From a virus: a stretch of DNA of 62,991 nucleotides. The stretch's first letter is position 1, and every line of letters starts with the position of its first letter. This document shows, piece after piece, positions 14,337 to 22,671 of this stretch. The DNA is taken from IMG/VR virus record IMGVR_UViG_3300010375_000003, positions 1 to 62,991 of that record. One strand, 5' to 3'. The position numbers and the translations under genes were made by a program. The notes under the pieces are model-generated. The model saw nothing but the letters and a program-made list of their open reading frames with translations, was not told the origin of the DNA and ran no database searches.

Positions 14337-14417
14337 TGAAAGTGCATGACAATGCGGCGGCGGCGATGGTCGCTTCCGCGATCGCTATCGCTTTGCCCGC
14401 TGGGTCGCGCTCGTGAG
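14337..14417 (+). CDS. Tiny coupled ORF (26 aa)
   Basis: Starts MKVHDNAAAAMVASA, mostly hydrophobic and alanine-rich, and ends by overlapping the GTG of the next gene as GTGA. A GGGAG precedes its ATG at good distance. The ParB-like gene has no ribosome site of its own, so translation of this mini-ORF may deliver ribosomes to it. Whether the peptide itself does anything is unknown. Confidence 0.4.
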
Positions 14418-15405
14418 CCGCCCCGCGACCTCTCGCCTCAAGGTCAATCCGCCCCTTGGGCGGATGCCGACCCTGCAGTTCATCCTGCTGGGCGAGTTGG
14501 CGGTCGACGCCACCTATCAGCGGTCGATCGCCGGCGGCGACAGCCAGTCGCTGATCCGCAAGATTGCCCAGCACTGGAACTGGGACCTGTGCCAGCCTCT
14601 CGTGGTCAGCCGACGCGACAATGGCGACATGTATGTGATCGACGGCCAGCATCGCCTGGAAGCGGCGAGACTTCGCGGCGATATCGCCCAGCTCCCTTGC
14701 GTGGTCGTCGCCTATAGCTCGACCGCCGACGAAGCGGCGAGCTTCGTGCATCTCAATCAGCAGCGCCGCCCGCTGTCCAAGCTCGACATCTTCAAGGCGG
14801 CGGTCGCCAGTGAAGACGGCGAAGCTTGTGCAATCATGGAGGCTCTCGCCTACGCCGGTCTGTCGATCGCGGCGCACAGCAACTTCACGGCATGGAAGCC
14901 GGGCCAGATCTCGAACATTAGCGGGATCGAAACGAGCTGGCGACGGCATGGCCAGGAAACCACCACGACTGCCCTTCGCGCGCTGCGGCTGGGATTCGAG
15001 GGCCAGGTCCTCCGCTACGCCGGCACGATCTTTCCGGGCATCGCGGGCGTCTGTGCCGATGAGGCGCGGCGCGGCGCCTTCGGTCCACTCAGGTTCGAAC
15101 GCTTCGTCGCGATGCTGTCGAAACGCGAACAGGTGCAGTGGCGCAGCGACATCATGCGCGCAAAGGCGGATAATCCGCTCTTCAAGTTCGGCGCTGCAAG
15201 CCTGAAGGTCATCCTCGATGCCTGGGCGGAGGCGAGTGGAGATCCGCCGAAGAGCGTCCCTTCGTCTGCACCCACGCCCCCCCCCACGCCCGCCGTAGCG
15301 CCGTTCACAGGCAGCCGGTGGTGCGACCAGTGCGATATGAAGGTGTCGCATGTTGAGGCTGCTGGCTGCCGCAGCCGGTTCTGCTCGCTGAAGGTGCGGG
15401 CATGA
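14413..15405 (+). CDS. ParB/Srx-fold nuclease-like protein (DUF6551-like)
   Basis: 330 residues from GTG at 14413. The ParB N-terminal domain pattern is present: LAVDATYQRSI, PLVVSRRDNGDMYVIDGQHR, LEAARLRG, then NQQRRPLSKLDIFKAA. The DGQHRL motif is the family's nucleotide/catalytic loop. A helical region follows, then a Pro-rich linker containing a run of eight C residues in the DNA, and a C-terminal Cys/His end (WCDQCDMKVSH, then CRSRFCSL) that may be a zinc knuckle. Related phage proteins may bind or nick DNA. The role here is probably DNA handling early in lytic growth. Confidence 0.7.
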   Translation: MSRPATSRLKVNPPLGRMPTLQFILLGELAVDATYQRSIAGGDSQSLIRKIAQHWNWDLCQPLVVSRRDNGDMYVIDGQHRLEAARLRGDIAQLPCVVVAYSSTADEAASFVHLNQQRRPLSKLDIFKAAVASEDGEACAIMEALAYAGLSIAAHSNFTAWKPGQISNISGIETSWRRHGQETTTTALRALRLGFEGQVLRYAGTIFPGIAGVCADEARRGAFGPLRFERFVAMLSKREQVQWRSDIMRAKADNPLFKFGAASLKVILDAWAEASGDPPKSVPSSAPTPPPTPAVAPFTGSRWCDQCDMKVSHVEAAGCRSRFCSLKVRA

Positions 15406-16130
15406 AGGCCTCCGCGCTTCGGCGCCATCCCTCGATCAAGCCGAGCGGCCGCGGCGTCGTGCTATCGGCGCTCGACCCCGCCTACCGCGGTGGCCGTACA
15501 AACTTCCCGTCGCGGGTGTTCGATCCCGACGAGGTCCAGCGCGTCCTGAAGACCGGGCACCAGAGCCGCAAGATCGGCAAGATCGTGATGAAGGGCCGGC
15601 TGCGCGATGCGCCGATCTTCACCGCGACGCTCGAGGAACGGGCAACCTGTCCTCGGACATGTGCCGCATGGGCGTGCTGCTACGGCAACAACATGCAGGC
15701 GGCGGAACGGATCGTCGCCGGACCGGCGTTCGAGGCTGCGCTATGGGATGAGCTCGCGGCGCTGCAGGTCGCGCACCCCCGCGGCTTCCTGGTCAGGCTG
15801 CACGTGCTCGGCGACTTCTATAGCCTCGATTATGTCGACCTCTGGCGCCGCGCGCTGATCGCGTTTCCGGCGGTCCATGTCTTCGGGTTTACGGCGCGAC
15901 TGCCCGGCACGCCGATCGGCGATGCCCTATGGCCGCTGATCCGCGACCAGTGGGATCGGTTTGCTGTCCGCGTCTCGGGCATGCCTGACGCCACCAAGGC
16001 TTCGCAGCTGGAGCCCCACCACCATCCAGCATCGATCGCCTGCCCGGCCCAGACCGGCGCGACAGACTGCTGCGCGACCTGCGCGCTCTGCTGGCAGACC
16101 GACCGCAGCATTTCGTTCAGGAGGCATTGA
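15402..16130 (+). CDS. Cys-rich phage protein (Gp88-like)
   Basis: 242 residues. It has a central cluster ATCPRTCAAWACCYGNNM near 82-100, strands such as FLVRLHVLGDFYSLDYVDLW and VHVFGFTAR, and a second C-terminal cluster (IACPAQTGATDCCATCALCW). The layout recalls phage Gp88-type proteins and could hold an iron-sulfur or zinc centre. I know no tested function. Coupled to the gene before (ATGA) and to the next at 16127-16133. Confidence 0.6.
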   Translation: MKASALRRHPSIKPSGRGVVLSALDPAYRGGRTNFPSRVFDPDEVQRVLKTGHQSRKIGKIVMKGRLRDAPIFTATLEERATCPRTCAAWACCYGNNMQAAERIVAGPAFEAALWDELAALQVAHPRGFLVRLHVLGDFYSLDYVDLWRRALIAFPAVHVFGFTARLPGTPIGDALWPLIRDQWDRFAVRVSGMPDATKASQLEPHHHPASIACPAQTGATDCCATCALCWQTDRSISFRRH

Positions 16131-16132
16131 GC

Positions 16133-16846
16133 ATGAATACGTGCGTCGATTGCGGATGCGAGATCAAGGCTGGTGCTGCGCGATGCGTCGAGCATTTCAA
16201 GGCGCACCGCGCCGCCGGCCGCAAGCAATATATCTGCGTCGATTGCGGTGGACCGCGGTCGAAAGGCTCGGAGGCCAGGTGCAGGTCCTGCGGCCAGGAG
16301 CCGCGTCGTCGCCCGATGCCCGACGACTTCGTGGCAGTGGCGCCGACGATGAGCGCCGCTGACCTGGCCAAACACTATGGCTGCAGCAACGCCAAGATCA
16401 CCCAGTGGTTTGCCGCGACTGGCATGTCCCGCAGCACGCAGACCCGGTTCAAACCGCTCGGAGCGCCGCCAGAGAGCTTCGCGCGCGTCGCGCCCACGAT
16501 GACACTCCACGAACTGGAGATGATGTTCGACCGCGGCGCGCACGTCATCAAACGTTGGTGTGTCGAATGCGGCGTCTCGCCGCGGCGGTATGTGCCGCAC
16601 TTCGTGTCCCGCGGCAATCGCATGCCCGTCGCGCCGGTGGTGTTCCACGACCTCAGCCGCGCCGGCCAGGCGGCGGAATATCTCCAGCGGTTCGGCCCAG
16701 TCTATCGCTGCAATGCCAACGGCCGCGCCGATGCCGAGGGGCAGCATTGGAGTCGGCGTGGCTTCGTCCTGACCGACGACGAGATCATCGAGCGCGCCGA
16801 GCGCCAAGGCTGGCAACCGGAAAGCTGGCGGAGGCTCGCGGCATGA
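16133..16846 (+). CDS. Zinc-ribbon, double-HTH DNA-binding protein
   Basis: 237 residues. ATG at 16133 is chosen because AGGAGG sits nine bases before it; a TTG at 16127 would be too close. Two CxxC ribbons (CVDCGCEIKAGAARC; CVDCGGPRSKGSEARCRSC) are followed by two similar helix-turn-helix units, FVAVAPTMSAADLAKHYGCS and FARVAPTMTLHELEMMFDRG. The second unit looks like an internal duplication of the first. Likely a transcription or replication regulator; target unknown. Confidence 0.65.
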   Translation: MNTCVDCGCEIKAGAARCVEHFKAHRAAGRKQYICVDCGGPRSKGSEARCRSCGQEPRRRPMPDDFVAVAPTMSAADLAKHYGCSNAKITQWFAATGMSRSTQTRFKPLGAPPESFARVAPTMTLHELEMMFDRGAHVIKRWCVECGVSPRRYVPHFVSRGNRMPVAPVVFHDLSRAGQAAEYLQRFGPVYRCNANGRADAEGQHWSRRGFVLTDDEIIERAERQGWQPESWRRLAA

Positions 16847-16998
16847 TGGCGCGCGAAATCATCGAGGCCGAGATCGAGCGGCTGATCGGGGTGCTCGATC
16901 TGATTGACGGCGATGCCGATCTCGAAGCCGAGATGGACGTCGGTGCCGACGATCACGGCGAGCCCGACGGTGCCGTCCTCCTGGACCTGGCGGCATGA
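16843..16998 (+). CDS. Small acidic protein (51 aa)
   Basis: [20 protein letters not shown] followed by a strongly acidic tail ending in LLDLAA. Short acidic proteins with this opening recur in alphaproteobacterial prophages. ATGA overlaps on both sides make it a real member of the operon. A DNA-mimic or adaptor role is possible, unproven. Confidence 0.55.
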   Translation: MMAREIIEAEIERLIGVLDLIDGDADLEAEMDVGADDHGEPDGAVLLDLAA

Positions 16999-17165
16999 GC
17001 GCCTTGCTCGACCGCGTCGCCTTCTGGCTCCGGACGCGCCGGCTCGCTCGCGAGCTCGGTACCGCGCTCTCGCTGCGCCGTCGCGGCAGGGTCCAACGCC
17101 AGCACGCGGCGCGCAAGGGCGTCACCACGAAATTCCAACATCGCATGGAAGGATTGAAACGATGA
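16995..17165 (+). CDS. Small basic protein (56 aa)
   Basis: Found by eye between two ATGA overlaps: [20 protein letters not shown], ending MEGLKR. Fifty-six residues, very rich in Arg and Lys, probably one amphipathic helix and a basic tail, so nucleic-acid contact is likely. It directly precedes the GapR-like fusion gene. Confidence 0.55.
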   Translation: MSALLDRVAFWLRTRRLARELGTALSLRRRGRVQRQHAARKGVTTKFQHRMEGLKR

Positions 17166-17812
17166 CCAGCGGCCATGTCGCAGCCGAAGAACTGCGCCTG
17201 CTCATCGAGCGCGCCGAGCGCCTCGAGGACGAAAAGCGCGGCATCGCCGATGACATCAAGGATGTCTGGGCGGAGGCGAAATCGCGCGGTTACGACGTGA
17301 AGGCCGCCAAGAAGATCCTGGCGATCCGCAAGAAGAAGCGGGAGGAGTGGCAGGAAGAGGAGGCGATCCTCGAAACCTATCTCCACGCGCTCGGCATGGA
17401 TTTCTCCAGCACGCCGCTGGGTGCCGCGGCGCGCATGGACGACGAGCAGCCGAGCCTCGAGCAGCTCGCTGCGCAGATCCACGCCGCCGGCGGTCGCATG
17501 GTCGACGGCAACCTGGTCCTGCCGATGGGAACGGCGACCGCGGAGAGCAGCGACGCGCCGCTGGAACCGGACGAGGTCTATGCCAAGGCCGTCGCATTGG
17601 TGCGACAGCACGGCAAGGCCTCTACGTCCTGGCTGCAGCGGCAGCTCAAGATCGGCTACAATTCGGCGGCGCGCGCGATCGAACGGATGGAGCGCGAGGG
17701 GCTGGTGTCGAGCCCCAGTCCTACCGGCGCGCGGAGCGTGCTCGAGGCGGTGGCGGCAGCAGTGAACGCCGGTGCCCTCGGGCCGGGCGTCACCGCTGAG
17801 GTGCGTACCTGA
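17162..17812 (+). CDS. GapR (DUF2312)-FtsK gamma domain fusion
   Basis: 216 residues in two known domains. Residues 1-79 are GapR-like ([20 protein letters not shown], then [20 protein letters not shown]), a helical protein that clamps overtwisted DNA in alphaproteobacteria. Residues 136-194 are an FtsK/SpoIIIE gamma winged helix ([20 protein letters not shown], then [18 protein letters not shown]), the part of FtsK that reads KOPS sequences. A linker of about 55 residues joins them. No motor domain is present. The fusion could steer phage DNA topology or recruit host segregation machinery. Confidence 0.85.
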   Translation: MTSGHVAAEELRLLIERAERLEDEKRGIADDIKDVWAEAKSRGYDVKAAKKILAIRKKKREEWQEEEAILETYLHALGMDFSSTPLGAAARMDDEQPSLEQLAAQIHAAGGRMVDGNLVLPMGTATAESSDAPLEPDEVYAKAVALVRQHGKASTSWLQRQLKIGYNSAARAIERMEREGLVSSPSPTGARSVLEAVAAAVNAGALGPGVTAEVRT

Positions 17813-18072
17813 TGCGCCCCTTCGGTATCTTCCCCTCCCTGCTCTTCAGTGCACTGGCGACGCCGGCGGCCGCGATGGCGATCGCGCCGCAGCCAATGAC
17901 GATCGAAACGCCTCGGCCATCGCCGGGAAAACGCGAAGAGAAGCGTCGCGCGATGGTTGCCCAGTCGATGCCGAACTGGCGGTCACGCGGTGCGCAGGCC
18001 AAGCCGAAGAAGCGTCCGAACATGCGGACGATATCGAAACGCGTTCGTCGCAAGCATCGGCGGGCCCGCTGA
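17812..18072 (+). CDS. Predicted exported basic small protein
   Basis: 86 residues. The N-terminus reads as a signal peptide (PFGIFPSLLFSALATPAAA, cleavage likely after AAA), and the rest is strongly basic (KREEKRRAM, RTISKRVRRKHRRAR). TGATG couplings on both sides place it firmly in the operon. A short basic exported protein might act at the envelope. Function unknown. Confidence 0.55.
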   Translation: MRPFGIFPSLLFSALATPAAAMAIAPQPMTIETPRPSPGKREEKRRAMVAQSMPNWRSRGAQAKPKKRPNMRTISKRVRRKHRRAR

Positions 18073-19307
18073 TGGCCGCGCAAAAGGCCCCGCGATGGCG
18101 CCAGGCCGAACTCCGGACGCTCGACGACGTCTATCCTCGCGAAGGTGTTCGCGGGGCTGGCGCAGCGCTGCCCGGCCGAACCTGGCTCGCCATCTTCAAC
18201 AAGGCGTCTGAACGTGGGCTGCGGTCGCCGCTCCTGTTCGATGCGCCGCGCGCGAAGTTGACCGGCCCGGCACTGGAAGAGGCGATCCGCCTCCGTGAGG
18301 TGGAGCATTGGTCGTTCGCGCGGATCGGCGCGGCGCTGGGCCTGTCCGAGGGTGGTGCCCAGAACGCGGTGACCAGCGCCTTGTGTCTCCGCAACGGCTT
18401 CACGCCGGCGCAGCGTGATGCCGGCGGCCGGCTGACGCCCGAAGGAATGGACCGACTGCGCTGGATGCTGCGCAAGGGGATGAAGGCCGTCGACATCCAA
18501 TCCCGCCTGGCGGTCAGCGCCAGCACGGTCAGCCACGTCCGCCGCGTCTACAACGCAGAGTTGAAGGCGCGCGGCAAGGCGCTGTTGCCCCCCCCCAATG
18601 GAGGCGCGCTCTATTCGGGCGCGAAGCTGGCCCCAGCCATGCGTAAGGAGGTGGAACGCCTGTACCTGGCCGGCCTCGGCTCACTCAAGATCAGCGAACG
18701 CACCGGTGCCAGCAAGACCAGCATCGGCCGGATCCGTAATCGCCTGATCAAGCGGCTGGCGCGGCAGGGCAAGACGCTACCGGGCTGCACGAAGCAAGGC
18801 TCCCGCAACAGCGCCGCGGCCGAATCCGCTTTGTTCATTCCCGCCGCGGCGTTGACCGAATTCCGCCGCCTGCTGGTCGAAGAGGGTATGTCGGCGCGCC
18901 GTGCCGGCCTGCGCGCCGGTATCGGCAGCAAGCGCGCGCATGAGCTGCGTAACGATATCGTCGCCGAACTGACGGCCGAGGGCGGCACGCTCGACACGCA
19001 ACGGCTCGGCCGCGGTCATGACAGCAAGGTCGCGATCGCCGAGGACAGTCTGTTCCCGACCGGGCGGATGGCGATCATGCGCTATCGGCTTCACGCCGCC
19101 GAACACGGCTATCCCGCGGCGATCGAGGCATTGCGCGTGGCCCGCGCCCGGGCCCAGCGGGAAGCGGCCGAGGCTGCACGGCGGCCCAAGACCTTCGAGG
19201 AGCAACTCGCGGCGGTCCGCGCGGGCGCCCGGCTGGTCAATGTCCCCATCTTCCGGCGCGCCGATCCCACCATGACGCTCGGCGGCGTCGCGCCGGAGGC
19301 GATCTGA
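18072..19307 (+). CDS. Multi-HTH DNA-binding protein
   Basis: 411 residues from ATG at 18072 (TGATG with the gene before). A Myb/SANT-like N-terminal segment (WRQAELRTLDDVYPREG, then LPGRTWLAIFNKASERGL) is followed by at least three helix-turn-helix units: WSFARIGAALGLSEGGAQNA, KAVDIQSRLAVSASTVSHVR and SLKISERTGASKTSIGRIRN. A basic, Arg-rich C-terminus follows. Such strings of DNA-binding units occur in phage proteins without enzymatic parts. Candidate transcriptional regulator, transposase-derived binder or replication helper. Confidence 0.6.
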   Translation: MAAQKAPRWRQAELRTLDDVYPREGVRGAGAALPGRTWLAIFNKASERGLRSPLLFDAPRAKLTGPALEEAIRLREVEHWSFARIGAALGLSEGGAQNAVTSALCLRNGFTPAQRDAGGRLTPEGMDRLRWMLRKGMKAVDIQSRLAVSASTVSHVRRVYNAELKARGKALLPPPNGGALYSGAKLAPAMRKEVERLYLAGLGSLKISERTGASKTSIGRIRNRLIKRLARQGKTLPGCTKQGSRNSAAAESALFIPAAALTEFRRLLVEEGMSARRAGLRAGIGSKRAHELRNDIVAELTAEGGTLDTQRLGRGHDSKVAIAEDSLFPTGRMAIMRYRLHAAEHGYPAAIEALRVARARAQREAAEAARRPKTFEEQLAAVRAGARLVNVPIFRRADPTMTLGGVAPEAI

Positions 19308-19381
19308 TGGCGGGTTCGCTCAACTATTGCGACGTGGTCGCACCCGCCAGCCGTCAGATTCTACAAGGAGAGCAATCTTGA
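19307..19381 (+). CDS. Tiny ORF before the PRTRC cassette (24 aa)
   Basis: MAGSLNYCDVVAPASRQILQ plus four residues, starting as TGATG with the multi-HTH gene and ending four bases into the TTG start of the ParB gene. It contains the AAGGAG that serves that start. It may be a coupling leader rather than a functional peptide. Confidence 0.3.
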   Translation: MAGSLNYCDVVAPASRQILQGEQS

Positions 19382-20799
19382 ACGCCCCCGAAAACGCTGG
19401 TCCCAGCACCTTGCCACTCGCTCAGATCAGGCAAGGGCATAACCCGCGGCGCTACTTCGACCGAGAAAAGCACGAGGAGCTCGTGGCATCCCTGCGCATG
19501 CGCGGCATGTTGCAGCCCATGCTGCTCCGGCCGGGCCCGCTCGGCGACAACTGCTATTTCATCGTCGCGGGCGAGCGCCGGTACCGGGCCGCGATCGAGG
19601 CTTTCGGTGCTGAGGGCGAAGTCCCCGTGGTTGTGCGCGAAATGACCGAGCAAGAAGCGCTCGAGGCGGCGATCGACGAGAACGATATCCGCGAAGACGC
19701 ATCGGAAACAGAACAGGCCGACGCCGCGGTCCGCGTGCTCGCTGCCTGCGGGAACGAGCGTGCCGAGGCCGCCAGGCGCCTCGGCTGGTCGCCGGCGAAG
19801 CTCGACCGCCGTCTCGCGCTCGCCAACCTCTCCGAAGCGGTGAAGGTCGCGCTCGACGAACGGCGGATCAAGGTCGGGCATGCCGAGCTGCTCGCCGCGG
19901 TGCCGGGCGATAAGCAGGACAAAGCGCTCGACACGATCGTCACCGCCGCCCTCGACGTTGCCAAGACGCGCGAGCTGCTGATGCGCGTGACGCAGAGCCT
20001 GGGCGCCGCCGGCTTCGACAAGACGGAATGCACGACCTGCCCGTTCAACTCAGCGTCACAGCGCGCGCTGTTCGAAACCCACGTCGACGACGGCCACTGC
20101 ACCAACCCGGGCTGTTTCCAGCTCAAGACCGATGCCGCCGATGCGGCACGGGCTGCGGAGAAGGATCAAACGCAGGAACCCACGGTCACGCCAGCGGTCG
20201 AAACCGCTCCCCACGCCGGGATCTGCCGGATTTGCGGATGCACCGACGATCGCGCGTGCGAAGAGCCCTGCACCTGGACGGACAAGTCGCAGACCCTTTG
20301 CAATAATCCGACGTGCGTCGCCGCGGCGGCGGCACCGGTCCTCGCTCCTGCGAGTCCGGAAAAGCCGTCTGGCAAACCGTCGGCGCCGCAGAAAACAACG
20401 GTAACGGCCAAGTCGATCGCTGGCCGCGTGACCCCGCTGCGCGAAACGGCCTGGCGGCGCGCGCTGGTTCAGGCATGCGAGGGCGACCCCGAGTTCGCGC
20501 AAGCGTTCGAGGCGATCCTCCGCGACGTCTGGAAGGTCGATCGCGCTTTCCTCGGCCAATTCAACAAGGACGAGCTCAAGTTCATCGCCCAGGAGTGCGG
20601 CCTGGTCGCGCATATGGGCGAGAAGGCGTTCGCCAGGCTGCTCCCGTCGCCGGTCGGCAAAATCGTCGACGGCATGCTGAACGCCACCGGCTTCGACTGG
20701 TCCGGTCGCCTCCCCAGCTCGATCACGCTGGACGGCAAATATGGCCCGCCCCCGGCGGCGGACGCCAGCGCCACAACCGAATCTCAGAACAAGGACTGA
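19378..20799 (+). CDS. PRTRC-type ParB family protein
   Basis: 473 residues from TTG at 19378, preceded by AAGGAG. The N-terminal ParB domain shows the CTP-site motifs NPRRYF near 22-27, GERRYRA near 65-71 and DENDIRED near 97-104. A helix-turn-helix follows (RAEAARRLGWSPAKLDRRLA). Two Cys/His clusters (ECTTCPFNSAS...DDGHCTNPGC and CRICGCTDDRAC) and a C-terminal domain complete it. This extended, Cys-bearing form is the one used in PRTRC cassettes, and the next genes are PRTRC E, C, F, B, A and ThiF. It should load on DNA and spread as a CTP-gated clamp, if active. Confidence 0.85.
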   Translation: MNAPENAGPSTLPLAQIRQGHNPRRYFDREKHEELVASLRMRGMLQPMLLRPGPLGDNCYFIVAGERRYRAAIEAFGAEGEVPVVVREMTEQEALEAAIDENDIREDASETEQADAAVRVLAACGNERAEAARRLGWSPAKLDRRLALANLSEAVKVALDERRIKVGHAELLAAVPGDKQDKALDTIVTAALDVAKTRELLMRVTQSLGAAGFDKTECTTCPFNSASQRALFETHVDDGHCTNPGCFQLKTDAADAARAAEKDQTQEPTVTPAVETAPHAGICRICGCTDDRACEEPCTWTDKSQTLCNNPTCVAAAAAPVLAPASPEKPSGKPSAPQKTTVTAKSIAGRVTPLRETAWRRALVQACEGDPEFAQAFEAILRDVWKVDRAFLGQFNKDELKFIAQECGLVAHMGEKAFARLLPSPVGKIVDGMLNATGFDWSGRLPSSITLDGKYGPPPAADASATTESQNKD

Positions 20800-20804
20800 C
20801 CGCT

Positions 20805-21227
20805 ATGCTGATCACCAGCTTGCTGCCGCTGCTCTCGCGCTATTCGCTCGGGTTCGATCTCGCCGCCGGGCCCGACGATACGGTCACGCTGACCGTCATC
20901 CCCCGGAAGGCCGAGGGCGCGGCCCGTAATCTTGAGGGCGGAGAGGTGCGGCCGATCTCGATCACCGCGAGCGCCGCAGAGATCGACGAGGAACTCGCCA
21001 AGGGTGCCGATGGCGCGCTCGGCCAGCTTATCGCCGTGCGCAAGGGGTTGGGCGACCAACTCGCCGAGCAGCAGCAGGCGGCCGAGGCGGCAAAGACGGC
21101 GGCGGCCACCAAGTCGAAGCCGGCGAAGGCTGCTGCGACTGCGCCCACCCCCTCACCGGCGGCGGCGCAACCGCCTGCGGCACCGCCCACCGAACCCGCG
21201 CCTGGCGAGCCCGCCAGCCTCTGGTGA
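20805..21227 (+). CDS. PRTRC system protein E
   Basis: 140 residues beginning MLITSLLPLLSRYSLGFDLA, with strands (TVTLTVIPRKAEG), a segment GEVRPISITASAAEIDEELA and a Lys/Ala/Pro-rich C-terminal tail ending in Leu-Trp. This is the PRTRC E pattern: a short folded N-terminal part and a low-complexity tail. Function in the cassette is unknown. Five bases separate it from parB. Confidence 0.8.
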   Translation: MLITSLLPLLSRYSLGFDLAAGPDDTVTLTVIPRKAEGAARNLEGGEVRPISITASAAEIDEELAKGADGALGQLIAVRKGLGDQLAEQQQAAEAAKTAAATKSKPAKAAATAPTPSPAAAQPPAAPPTEPAPGEPASLW

Positions 21228-21270
21228 TCGATCTCCCAAGCCATTCCGTCACCACCAATCGAGAGCAGCC

Positions 21271-21477
21271 ATGCAAATCAATCATCTGACCAGAGCGTAC
21301 CGCTACGACGGTATCGATCTGCCGATTCCGCCCCACCTTGCCGACGATCCGCAGGGCCTGCGCGCCTATCACGCCACCCTCTACCCGGCGATCCTCAACG
21401 CCGAGACGGTTGACGCGGGCGTGTCGGGCGGCGTGCTCGTCACCGAATACCGGCGCGCGGTCGGCACCAAGGGCTGA
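21271..21477 (+). CDS. PRTRC system protein C
   Basis: 68 residues: MQINHLTRAYRYDGIDLPIP, then PQGLRAYHATLYPAILNAET and a beta end GGVLVTEYRRAVGTKG. It matches PRTRC C in size and sequence character. The last residue is glycine. Together with the E1-like and JAMM genes of the cassette this makes a small beta-grasp, ubiquitin-like role worth testing, but that is inference. Confidence 0.8.
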   Translation: MQINHLTRAYRYDGIDLPIPPHLADDPQGLRAYHATLYPAILNAETVDAGVSGGVLVTEYRRAVGTKG

Positions 21478-21479
21478 CG

Positions 21480-21695
21480 GTGGCGCGGCGCAAGAGCGCG
21501 GACATCCCCGCAGCCGCCCGCAAGACGCTCCTCGAATGGATCGAACAAGACGATGTCGACAGCAGCATCCAACCTAACTGCAGCGAAACGGATCAAGCGC
21601 TCCACGCGAGCATCCTCCTCGCGCCCTATGACGGAGCGTCGGCGTACGAGCGTCTTCAACCGCCCGCAGGGTTGCGTCTCGCGCCCCTCGGTTGA
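21480..21695 (+). CDS. Doubtful small ORF within the PRTRC cassette
   Basis: GTG at 21480, two bases after the C stop, opens 71 codons (MARRKSADIPAAARKTLLEW...). The last 143 bases overlap the start of gene F in another frame. The first 25 residues look protein-like, the rest do not. It may be a short coupling gene or may merely fill the space before F. Confidence 0.25.
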   Translation: MARRKSADIPAAARKTLLEWIEQDDVDSSIQPNCSETDQALHASILLAPYDGASAYERLQPPAGLRLAPLG

Positions 21696-22668
21696 ACTGG
21701 CGGGGTGTTCGGTCGCGCTGTCGATCGATGTCCCGGCAGGTTTCGATGCGCCGCTCGCCGCGCACCACAAGCTGATCGGCGCTTGGGTCGCATCGCACGA
21801 AAAGTCGGATGCCCGATATACCCGTGCCGATGCTCGCAAGCATATCGAGCGCGCGTTCGATGCGGCGGTGATCGAGATCCTCAAGCCGTTCAATTTGGCG
21901 GACCTGCAAGTGCTCGCGCTTGCTGGTGACGATGGCACGGCGCCGGCGATCGCCATCGTTTGCGACACCGTCGGTCAGATCGACCTGGGCTGGATCGAAG
22001 AAAGTAATCCTCTCGCGGCCGCGCCGGGCAAGCGCGTGGCGCCGCAAAGGTGGTGTGCCGCAGCCTATCAGGCGTTGGAAGATACCCTCTCGGTGGCGCT
22101 GCCGATCTTCGGCTATGGTGACCTGTTCGAAGAAATGGCCGCATATAGCTGGGACGGCGAGACCACGGACGTCGCCGCGATCAAGGCGATGGTCGATATG
22201 GGCCAGGACCTGGGCGACATCGACGAGGAAATGTTGCCCTCGGCCATGAATGCGCGCCGGCCGGCCTGGATGCTCAAGGAGAACGCGGCTCCGCTGAAGC
22301 AGCTGCCGGCGGCGCTGCGGCGGAGGATCTATCGGCTTCGCGATCTGCGCGTGGCCATCAAAGGTATGCCGGCCGAGACGAACGCCTGGCACTTCTCGTT
22401 CGATCAGGTCGTCGAATACATGCCCGAGTTCGAGGACGCTTCGCACTTGCCGGCGATGACGCTCGTCCCCGCTGACCAGTTCGCTCGCGAGCTCGATTAC
22501 GTCGGCGATTACGGCATGCAGCAGGGCTTCATGAATATCGCCGGGCTTTGCCCGCTGTCCGACGCTGCCGCGGTCGACGCGTGGTTCGCGTCACTCAGGC
22601 TCGGCGCCGAGTTCCTGCTCGCCGCCCAGGAACTGATCACCATCGACCCCGCCAATTCGTGTGAGTAG
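21553..22668 (+). CDS. PRTRC system protein F
   Basis: 371 residues from ATG at 21553; an in-frame ATG at 21628 would remove a basic, unfolded stretch and may be the real start. The body carries FDAPLAAHHKLIGAWVASHE, an alpha-beta core and a long acidic insert around GDIDEEMLPSAMNARRPAWM. I recognise it as PRTRC F, whose function is unknown. Three bases separate it from gene B. Confidence 0.8.
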   Translation: MSTAASNLTAAKRIKRSTRASSSRPMTERRRTSVFNRPQGCVSRPSVELAGCSVALSIDVPAGFDAPLAAHHKLIGAWVASHEKSDARYTRADARKHIERAFDAAVIEILKPFNLADLQVLALAGDDGTAPAIAIVCDTVGQIDLGWIEESNPLAAAPGKRVAPQRWCAAAYQALEDTLSVALPIFGYGDLFEEMAAYSWDGETTDVAAIKAMVDMGQDLGDIDEEMLPSAMNARRPAWMLKENAAPLKQLPAALRRRIYRLRDLRVAIKGMPAETNAWHFSFDQVVEYMPEFEDASHLPAMTLVPADQFARELDYVGDYGMQQGFMNIAGLCPLSDAAAVDAWFASLRLGAEFLLAAQELITIDPANSCE

Positions 22669-22671
22669 CTG

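Noticed and set aside
15280-15290. Homopolymer C run in the ParB-like gene as a frameshift error
   Set aside because: The frame continues on both sides of the run into the Pro-rich linker and a Cys/His end, and the stop overlaps the next gene as expected. No disruption needs to be assumed.
14137-15351. Minus-strand frame of 404 codons
   Set aside because: Antisense of the ParB-like nuclease gene, which has a recognised domain and operon overlaps.
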